Shown: positions 1-7,524 of the stretch, in pieces | Layout of the letters: each line of letters opens with the position of its first letter | How positions within the stretch are numbered: position 1 is the stretch's first letter | Assembly: GCA_028565635.1 (NCBI GenBank) | Contig: JAOXYB010026324.1 | Location: 1 to 15,774 of the forward strand | Length of the DNA: 15,774 nucleotides | Direction: 5' to 3' | Source: Phoronis ovalis | Taxonomy: Eukaryota > Phoronida > Phoronidae | Translations under genes and position numbers: made by a program | Notes under the pieces: model-generated | What the model saw: only the letters and a program-made list of their open reading frames with translations | What the model was told of the DNA's origin: nothing | Databases searched by the model: none

Positions 1-906
1 GGCATTTGACCTACTTCTCAAGGTCATTTTAAAATGTCTCCTTGCATGCCCATCAACCCATCACCTTCTGAGAGCTATTTTCAATCGTCCTGGAAGTGCT
101 TCATCTTTTCAACTGTAGATGCAAAGTGACGTGCCCTCTCGGGAACAAACATATTAGAAGTAATCCAGGTCAAAACTGCATCTAACCTGTATATAACCTG
201 TACTTACTCTGTACCGAAAAGGAAGCTGATCAGTTAATAACTGAAGCTATTACTGCAACATACAATCTTGAGAACCAGTATATGGCCGTCAGTTGGCCAC
301 CTTGGGAAGTGTTCCAGGCCAAATTTATAAACAATTCTGTGCTTTGACTTGCATTTACACCATACCGAACATGCAGTCTATCGAATATAAACTGAAGCAT
401 GCAGTTATTGTTAGACAAAGAAAGTGATATGCACAGCATATATATGCCCAGGTTTGCTATTTAGTTAGGCAAAAGCAAATATAAGAAATGTGAAAACTGA
501 CTTAAAGCATAAAATATTACGATTATGTTAGAAGGCATTCTGTCTACATTCTTTATCACTGGCTTATTCAGTTTGTTCTGTTTTCAGACAGTTTCAAGTA
601 GTCCGATCAGTTTGGTACTGTTTCATGCAGTCTCTTCAATGATGCATAATATATTATGCAGCTGTCTGAAAATTTATTTGTATAACTGAACAAAAACAAG
701 TTTCAGATATGAAGAAACAATATCACATCAAAATTCATGTTCCAGAATTGATTAAGTTTAAAATATAAGATAAAATAAACACTGATTTCAAAATCTATTT
801 ATAATACTTCTTACTGGTGTGCACGAAGAGTTTACCCATACGTACGTGTGTAAGACAAGCTAACAAGATACAAGTTTAGGAATTTTACAGTATATTTATA
901 CTTATA
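1..906. other. Non-coding 5' flank, no gene seen
   Basis: No convincing exon is visible on either strand; open frames are short and of low-complexity composition. The first ~50 bases contain TGACCT and AGGTCA half-sites (7-12 and 21-26), in a context that resembles, from memory, a dispersed bivalve repeat. A palindrome nested in an inverted repeat lies at 581-672. The rest is AT-rich with no recognisable RNA gene. Confidence 0.6.
581..672. repeat. Inverted repeat with nested perfect palindrome
   Basis: An 11-bp arm TTTTCAGACAG (581-591) is repeated as its exact reverse complement CTGTCTGAAAA (662-672). Directly inside the right arm, 643-660 is a perfect 18-bp palindrome whose half is TGCATAATA. 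Together they could extrude as a two-stem structure or be the remnant of a small palindromic element. No function is assigned; AT-rich palindromes of this size do occur by chance. Confidence 0.6.
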
Positions 907-1140
907 CAGGCCTACCTAACCAGCGTAGACTCGAACCATCAATCTGTATTCGCGGATCTGCTTCCTACCATTCAAACCCATTTTCCGGGTTTCGCACCAA
1001 AATTCCTGCTACTCAAACTGTCATTTCCGTAGACTCGCGTAAGTTGCCGGGAACTCGCACAGATTTCCGTAGACTCGGACAATTTCCTACGATTTAGAAA
1101 TAATACATACGGGTTTTCTCTGTTACGGAAACTGGCGAAT
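907..1140 (+). repeat. Left terminal inverted repeat of the foldback-like element
   Basis: This arm pairs with 2065-2264 on the opposite strand. It contains CGTAGACTCG at 924-933, 1028-1037 and 1068-1077. The last two copies lie inside a repeated block, TTTCCGTAGACTCG. It is roughly 30 bases longer than the right arm because of an insertion-like stretch near 955-980. The sequence is clearly more GC-rich and CpG-rich than the AT-rich core and flanks. Confidence 0.85.
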
Positions 1141-2064
1141 ATCCTTTGCATATACCATCAGTTCAAGTTTGACACTGACAGGTCTTGTGCAGAACAATAG
1201 TAACAAAAGGGGCGTGGCTTTTCCACGGTTTAAAAAATCTTTATGGTGCTCTATACTTATATATGATTTTCTAAGAATTAATATTCCTCATTTTTAAGGG
1301 GTATATAAAATTGGGCCAAAACTAACTGACTTATTTACGCTGTTAACTGAACTGATCATAATTAAAAAAATTATTTGAAGACTTAATTGAACACAACAGC
1401 CCCGTACAACAGTATAGTTTTGCCCCGTTTACTACATTGATACACTTTTCTTTGATCTGGCCCTATAGAGACATAGATTATCAATCATATTAGGTAGATT
1501 GTACTAAGCATACTTACTTCAAACAATAATTATTTTTAATTGCATCATGGCCAATGATGCATTGCACTCATGCTATGGAGAAGCATATTTTAACTTTCAA
1601 AATGTTTGTAACGGTTGTGTTTCATATTGGGAATTCACATTTGTCCGAGTGACGACGGATTAAATGCATGAAAATTACTTGGATAGTACATGACATAAAC
1701 AACATGAATCCCCGGCGAAAGAAACCAATTGAAATCTTATGAAAATAATCTTATAATATGCCTGTAACAATATATTTCTGTTCTTGCAACCTATCTAGCA
1801 TGCGGTGAAATATTAAATACGGAAGTGTAACATTTTTAATAACCTGATCATATAAAGATGTTTAAGCTAAAATATTGAACTCCACGTGCAATGTCAAATG
1901 TTTAGTTAAAAAAAGTGTCGGAGTTAGGCTCCATGAATATATCTGAAAGATTATAATACACTCCCAACAGGACTTCGAGTAACAAACCCGGGCTAAGAAA
2001 TTGACCGGGGTAAAGTTCGATCTTGTTTGGATTTTGTATTACGTGACCGAGTTCACGGAAATAC

Positions 2065-2264
2065 ATTCGTCAGTTTCCGCGGTAATTATGATTTTCGGAC
2101 GGTAGGAAAGTGTCCGAGTCTACGGAAATCTGTGCGAGTTCCCGTCAACTTACGCGAGTCTACGGAAATGACGGTTCGAGTAGCTGGAATTTTGGTGCGA
2201 AACTCGGAAATGGGTTCGCGAATGCTGATTGACGGTTCGAGTCTACGCTGGTTAGGTAGGCCTG
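2065..2264 (-). repeat. Right terminal inverted repeat of the foldback-like element
   Basis: Reverse-complement partner of 907-1140. CGAGTCTACG, the complement of the left motif, occurs at 2115-2124, 2155-2164 and 2238-2247. An apparent 80-codon open frame crossing this arm (2027-2269) is explained by the low stop-codon density of this GC-richer repeat and is not a gene. Confidence 0.85.
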
Positions 2265-3508
2265 AGTAAGTGAATTTTGGAACAGAATGTCATTTTCATA
2301 TTTCAACTATTGATGACATTTTTTATGCTAAATTTGATTTGTTTCTGGTATTTGTACATGTGCTTTTAATTTTTATATATGTAGATAACAAGTTAATGGT
2401 ATAAGTGATTTTTTTTAGTACAGGTCAGGTTCTCAAATGGAGACCTTTTTCAATTTAATTCGTTTCGTAAGCTTTTAGGTTTAGATTTTTAATCATGCAT
2501 AATAAACAGTTGCCAGGAAAGGTTTCTTCATTTCAACATACTATTATTATATAGTGAATCATATTTGTTGTCAGTAGTGTAATAAGATTAAGATTTATTA
2601 ATGAGAAAAATTGTACAATCCTGTTTTAGGGTTTTATTTTATTACACTTTGTTATGTAGTATAATTTTCTCTTTAATGAACAAGCCTAAGCAATTCTTTG
2701 CATTTTTTAAAAATTGTGCTTTCTAGTCCAATGCAGAGCTACACGACATCGCAAATTTGTAAAATAATGTTTAATAGCGATTGCTGTGTTTGTATCTGTT
2801 ATTTTAGAAAATGCAATAAATTTGCGTATTTTGTCATTTTTCGTTTTTATTTCACTCCACCTCTGAGTCGGTATAAAGTTTGTATTTGTGGATAAAAAGC
2901 GATATCTGTGTTACGAATCCGATTATGGAACGAGAGACAACACATCATGCTGTAAAACACTTCCAAATTCTAGCGTGAAGTACGGGCGCTTTTAATCTAG
3001 CTCTGGCTTCAGTTCTTCCAAACTATAACCACTACCGTACGAGTTGAATACGGGAATGGTTTTTCCAATGCATGGTAGAATGAGGCTAAGTCCGACGGTT
3101 ACCAGATCAGTTGATACCATACTGCTCCTAAATATTGTATTGGCTCTAACTAGGTGGAGCTGATGACACTTTTCATAAAATAGCGAACCATGGCGCGGAA
3201 TGCAATGATTCAGGTAGTTATATGGTCTACATTTGTCATTGTCCAGCTGCATGATAATTGACACGTTTACCTTTACGTTCACATTTAATCAATACAAGTT
3301 TATTTAGTTCAGTCTGACTTGAGCTTAGTATTTATTAGTGCGTAGAGAGATGGCTGCCGAATTATATTATTTAAATGTGGTCTCCCTTGTCGCCTTTCTG
3401 AATTTTTAGTAGGTGAGAAATCTTTCTTTGGTAATATTTATAATCAAACTCAAGAGCCATTCCATTTCTCCTGTTGTCACTCAATGTTCCACTTTGCCCA
3501 TTTTTTTA
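2265..3508. other. Non-coding stretch; one unexplained minus-strand open frame
   Basis: AT-rich sequence with no recognisable gene. The stretch 2990-3282 is less AT-rich than its surroundings and is open on the minus strand for about 96 codons, starting at GTG rather than ATG and ending EELKPELD-stop. The translation (for example SGYSLEELKPELD near its end) matches no family I recognise. It could be chance, a decayed repeat, or an exon of an unseen minus-strand gene. Confidence 0.4.
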
Positions 3509-3559
3509 AATTGTAAAACTAGCTCCGATTTAAAAAATCGGAGCTACAGTTTTACAATT
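3509..3559. repeat. Tight inverted repeat (22-24 bp arms, 5-nt loop)
   Basis: The left arm (3509-3530) ends in AGCTCCGATT and the right arm (3536-3559) begins AATCGGAGCT. The arms are complementary along their whole length except for a two-base AC bulge in the right arm. The loop is TAAAA. This is the strongest short hairpin in the window. The very small loop argues against a typical microRNA precursor; a palindromic mobile-element remnant or a cruciform-prone site is more likely. No function is assigned. Confidence 0.85.
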
Positions 3560-4218
3560 CTTTAACACATGCAACCCCCTCTGATTCCTGGCAAATCATT
3601 GGCATTCGGATCATTTCTATTTTATACTAAGTGTATGTAATACGTTAGCCGGTATATTAGCCAACAATTATATTGTGTTTATACAGGATCTTCTTTAGCG
3701 CTATCAGCAACGCGGACAGGTTTCCGACCAAATAAATCTTTTAGTAATAACTAAATATATAACTAGATTTATGTAATAAAAAGATGCATTTTAGGAGTTT
3801 CTTGCACACACACCAAATGATCTCATTATTTAGAAAAATGGAAACAGTTTTATTTTTAAATATGAATGGTTTCGGCCCCTTCGACGCTCTGTTGTCATAT
3901 TCCTGGGTTTTACTAATTGCTAATTCTTATGAATGCAATATCCGCGAATAACATTTCATTTACAATGTACAGTCCAAGTGCATGCTGCAGTTAGGAATAT
4001 AATATTTGTCCGTATATGTGTATCATGTTAGCAAGGGCAAATTTAAAAGACAATTTAAGTCACCAACTTTTCTTCATTTTAAAAATCAAAATCAGGCAAA
4101 AATACTCCGCTGATCTTGTTCCTTAAATTTCTTGATAACAGATTAGAAACGCTCAAATGTCCATTAAGAATAATTATTATAACACTAAATACATGGCGAT
4201 TAAAACGGTTTTATTTTA
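3560..4218. other. Non-coding stretch containing a relic of the foldback family
   Basis: Apart from the relic at 3683-3765 there is no recognisable gene, RNA or regulatory element. Composition is strongly AT-rich and the frames are short. Confidence 0.5.
3683..3765 (+). mobile_element. Truncated relic related to foldback terminal repeat
   Basis: It begins TTATACAGG, like the left boundary of the 907-2264 element. It then contains CAGCAACGCGGACAGG-TTTCCG followed by an AAATAAAT-containing tail. This closely matches 5107-5160 (CAGCAACGCGGACGGATAGG-TTTCCG and AAATAAAT), which in turn aligns with the left terminal repeat. No partner right arm is clear nearby. I read it as a decayed single-end copy; the match is short enough for moderate confidence only. 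Confidence 0.5.
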
Positions 4219-4293
4219 TTTTTTCTACTGCAACAATAAAGTAAATAAATAAAAGGTTTTTTCTACTGCAAAATAAACTAAACAAATAGAAGG
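4219..4293. repeat. Two-copy tandem duplication of a ~38-bp unit
   Basis: Unit 1 (4219-4256) and unit 2 (4257-4293) both begin TTTTTTCTACTGCAA, continue with AATAAA/TAAA-rich sequence and end AGG. They differ by a few substitutions and one indel. A further partial start, TTTTTTCTACTG, occurs near 4406-4417. This is probably replication slippage or a small local duplication. Confidence 0.75.
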
Positions 4294-4979
4294 TAAACGC
4301 AATTTTATCAGTAAATAAATTTAGCGCCTGCGCAGGATTATCACATTGTCTCTCAATCCCTCTTTGCTGGACATACAAATCGCCATTGGTTTTATAAACT
4401 AAACTTTTTTCTACTGTATTGTCATGACGTTTTCTCATAAATTTCCTTCATGGAATCCTGTAGGTACCCGGCAGTGCTTGGAATGAGAAATTGTACTCGC
4501 TATCACACGTAAAGTCCTATATATATTCGGCCGGGATGGTTAGGTTGATACCTCCAGGATATATCTATATACTTTTTAGTACAATGCGCTATTTACATAT
4601 ATGCTAGACCTAGTAGTTATTATTATGTAGCCTTGATGAGCAGTGTAAAACTCAGAGAACACTCAGCAGAGCAGCAGTTTATTTCCACATGCTTTCTGCC
4701 GCGTCATTCTCTTCTTTACGTAAATCCAATCTAAACATACATTAATAACGTAATTTTAAAGCTGAAGAGACGATACGACCACATTTTGTTTTTAACATTT
4801 CCTAAATAAGTGTTCAACTTTATTATTAAAAAATATATATTTTCCGAGACGTTAACATTTAGGCTATTTTATGATATTATTTTTTTAGAATGTTTATAGA
4901 ACAGTTAAACTTGAATAAAGTTAATAACGTGTTAAAAAACAACAATACCTATTAGCAATATTTATTTGAAGCTAACTAC
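4294..4979. other. Non-coding stretch, nothing recognised
   Basis: AT-rich sequence with no credible exon. GGTTAGGTTGATACCT at 4538-4553 faintly resembles the GGTTAGGTAGGCCTG right end of the foldback family, but it is too short to claim as an element end. Confidence 0.4.
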
Positions 4980-5160
4980 CAGGTCTGTGCCTAACCATGC
5001 AGCGTGGACTCCAACGCGACTATTTCCACTCATTTAATTTTCGGTTTTGCACCAAAAATCTCCCTAAGTACACAGTCAAACCGACGTTTTCACCCTCGAG
5101 TAAGTTGCCAGCAACGCGGACGGATAGGTTTCCGAACAAATAAATATTTTAACAATAAAC
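4980..5160 (+). mobile_element. Diverged solo terminal repeat of the foldback family
   Basis: The stretch aligns in order with the left arm at 907-1100. Shared blocks are CAGG then CCTAACC, AGCGTGGACTC (versus AGCGTAGACTC), TTTTGCACCAAAA (versus TTTCGCACCAAAA), AGTAAGTTGCC (versus GTAAGTTGCC), and a closing TTTCCG. The arm is much more diverged than the two arms of the 907-2264 element are from each other, and no right arm is found. A short open frame (5004-5192) crossing it is a by-product of the repeat. Confidence 0.65.
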
Positions 5161-5165
5161 TGTTC

Positions 5166-7340
5166 GGTATTTGGAGCATACGTTTAGTATAATAGTGGCA
5201 TAACCAGTTGCTTTACGCTTTGTACGCATTCATAACACATTAATGTCATTTATAAAGCTATTATTATACGATTTATCAGACCGAGGTTAAAAACTGTATC
5301 GGTATGGTCAGAGAATGTGTACTGGTAACAAAGCTGGCAGGTATGTATAACTTCTTTATTTAGTACAGGGGGAACTGACTATATATACAACTGATGATCG
5401 GGAGTGCTTAAATCAGGCAACTCCGAGGTGAATTAAAATATATAGCTCTAGGATATAAAGAAGTGACGAATTGCACTCAAGAATCGATAAATAACATTCA
5501 TCAACATCAAAGGTAATTTATGAGAACGACCCTTATATGAAGCATTATGTGTAACTGAAAAGGCAAATTATACAGGTGAGCATAGATTTGTTTTTGATTC
5601 TATTCGCGGGTAGTAAAAAACGTAAGAAGGTAAGTTGTAAAATCCCCTTTGTGACACTAGGTGGGCGACAAGGCTATCTCGGATTGTTTTTCCTAAAAAT
5701 AAAACGGACAGATTAAGGAGATCTTTGGAAATTTGAGCCGTTTTTACCTGGTAACGTATTTATTTAAAAAAAGGTCAATACAGGAGTTTATAAGTTTAAT
5801 ATGCCTTATGATACCCAAACTTTATAATGAGTTGTTCATATCATAACGTATAGGCCCCGCATAGGCAATTAAGAAATACAGACATTACAACAGCAGCTGT
5901 TATTGGCTGAGTTATTTTGCAGTATCATCATTGCTTTCGTCACATTGACAACGGATGACATGGATCGAAGATGGTATAGTTCGTAATCAACTTTTGTTAT
6001 CATGTAAGATATAAAAATGTGTTATATAATTGATATAAATGAGTATTGATATAAAGACAATTTACAAACGAGGTATATAAAAACAACATAAAATATGACA
6101 ACTGGACAATTACTGACTCTAAAGCCAGCAAAGTGCACTGAGTCAATCACAGGCTATACTGTCTTTATTTGCTAGCTCTTCTCAAGATATAACTTATCTT
6201 CGACATGTACCCTGTTCAACAAAAAAAATGTGCAAATTGATTGACGGCATGTACTGGTCAATGTTGAGATAGTAATAATACTGATTTCTTATTCAACCAT
6301 CATGATCATCAAATATAGATTAGAGGCACGGGGGTTGTGTCATTTCTGGGACTAATATTAGTCCCAGGTCATTTAAAGTTATAAATACTTGCGCAGCCCA
6401 ACTATTGAATAGGCTCGATCCCTTTTTTCAACCATCCTCCCACATTCACAAAAGTCTAAGCTCATTTTTTACACCAAAATGCATTTCGAAAACATTTACG
6501 ACAGGTATGGACTGGAAAATTGAGGTAGTTAGATTTAATTTTACATCACTTGCAAGTTGTATGCGATACAAGATATATAATTTGCAAGTGAATTTACAAC
6601 AGGGTTTATATTACTAGTGGGGAGCAATTTTCGACAGGGTATATACTCTCTGTGCTTTTTCTTTTCACCAGACGGTAAATTATTGATGACCTTTATTTAT
6701 CAGGGTTTTTTTACCTTGGGCGGTACACACCTACCAAAAATTTCGACAAGTTTTGGAATTAGCTACTTGTGTAAGTTCCATCTCGGGGGCTTTTGTGACG
6801 TATAAACAGTAATTAAAATTCGCTAAATCATAAAGGGTTAAAGAGTTTAAACATCCGACTTGAGCTTTAGAAAACTTTTTGTCTTCAATATTTTTATGTT
6901 TTAAAATTAACCAAGTCATGATGCATTCGGTTGACCGTAAATCTGTGGCAGTTACTATAATTAACGGGGCCAGATCCAATATTTTAATTTATATAGGAAG
7001 TTCTATTTACGTAGGAAAGTGAACAAAAACGAGAGTCAGATAAAAACGTTTTAAAATTGATTCTATATTTACTGTATTTAGTAATTCTATAAGTCGCAGG
7101 CTTTAGATTTTACTTGAATTTTTTAATTTATAAGATGTACCTTGTCGGTAATAAACCCCTAAAAATATGATTCTTTTATACTAGATTTCACTATCCACTA
7201 TATGTAGGTACTACAGTAAGTTGTTTTATATGCAGCACACGTACCTCACAGTAATCCAAAGAATTTTTTAAAAAATAATAATAATAATTTTAGGTCTACC
7301 TATACTTTAGGTTACTACGTTCGCTTGCAGGCCCAGGCAA
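5166..7340. other. Non-coding upstream flank of the transporter gene
   Basis: No protein or RNA gene is recognised over about 2.2 kb. Open frames at 6405-6617, 6617-6805 and 6731-6979 (minus) have no recognisable domain, no coherent splice context, and overlap one another on opposite strands. A perfect 22-bp palindrome lies at 6346-6367. An AAT microsatellite of about five units lies near 7274-7288. Distal regulatory sequence may be here, but nothing specific can be read. Confidence 0.5.
6346..6367. repeat. Perfect 22-bp palindrome
   Basis: The half-site CTGGGACTAAT is followed immediately by its exact reverse complement, with no loop. Such a sequence could be a symmetric protein-binding site, a cruciform-prone site or the junction of a palindromic repeat. 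It lies about 1.1 kb before the start codon of the transporter gene, which gives no functional link by itself. Confidence 0.85.
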
Positions 7341-7342
7341 CT

Positions 7343-7350
7343 GTATATAT
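7343..7350 (+). promoter_or_regulatory. Possible TATA box of the OST-alpha-like gene
   Basis: TATATATA followed by GATG lies about 100 bases upstream of the start codon, a distance allowing a 5' leader of roughly 70-80 bases. TA-rich runs are common in this window, so the assignment is weak. An alternative is a spliced leader: TTTCCAG at 7400-7406 could be a 3' splice site, putting the real promoter further upstream. Confidence 0.25.
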
Positions 7351-7451
7351 AGATGAAGTACATCCAGAAGCTTCATTTTTAACTGCATATATTATGATAT
7401 TTCCAGGTTTTGAAAAAATTACTACTCTAATCCCAGCACAATACTTTTACA

Positions 7452-7524
7452 ATGTCGTCGAATAGCTGCAAAGTATTGGATTCCCAAAGGTTACCAGGCT
7501 CTACAGATTTCCTTTATAACATAG
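7452..7524 (+). CDS. SLC51A-like: Exon 1: start codon and extracellular N-terminus (aa 1-25)
   Basis: The ATG has A at -3, a favourable context. An in-frame TAA at 7428-7430 lies eight codons upstream, so the start cannot be further 5' in the same exon. The exon encodes a hydrophilic MSSNSCKVLDSQ-type N-terminus without a cleavable signal peptide, and ends ATAG before a strong GTAAGT donor (phase 1). No homology of this short segment is recognised. It is supported by phase agreement with exon 2 and by giving a plausible ~32-residue leader before the first membrane segment. Confidence 0.75.

Larger units (their letters stand above)
907..2264. mobile_element. Non-autonomous foldback-like DNA element with long terminal inverted repeats
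   Basis: The left end begins CAGGCCTACCTAACCAGCG and the right end finishes with its reverse complement. The arms (907-1140 and 2065-2264) stay alignable almost throughout, with a few substitutions and a small indel near 955-980. The AT-rich core (1141-2064) has no transposase-like frame, so the element would depend on proteins supplied elsewhere. Each arm carries three copies of the 10-mer CGTAGACTCG (see separate entry). No convincing target-site duplication is visible: left flank ACTTATA, right flank AGTAAGT. Superfamily is therefore unassigned. Related sequence occurs at 13760-13953, 4980-5160 and 3683-3765, which supports a dispersed family rather than a single chance palindrome. Confidence 0.88.

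Noticed and set aside
7-26. TGACCT-N8-AGGTCA, an everted nuclear-receptor half-site pair that might regulate a bile-acid-type transporter
   Set aside because: It is 7.4 kb from the start codon, and the surrounding TTTGACCTACTT-AAGGTCA sequence resembles, from memory, a common dispersed bivalve repeat, so a specific regulatory role is unsupported.
2231-2247. GGTTCGAGTCT resembling a tRNA B box, suggesting a tRNA or a tRNA-derived SINE
   Set aside because: No matching A box at the right distance, no cloverleaf, and the sequence is part of an inverted terminal repeat present in both orientations.
2027-2269. 80-codon open frame on the + strand
   Set aside because: It lies almost entirely in the right inverted arm of the foldback element and contains the repeated motif translated three times; it has no domain.
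6405-6979. Three overlapping open frames (two + strand, one - strand)
   Set aside because: They overlap on opposite strands, show no recognisable domain, and have no consistent splice context.
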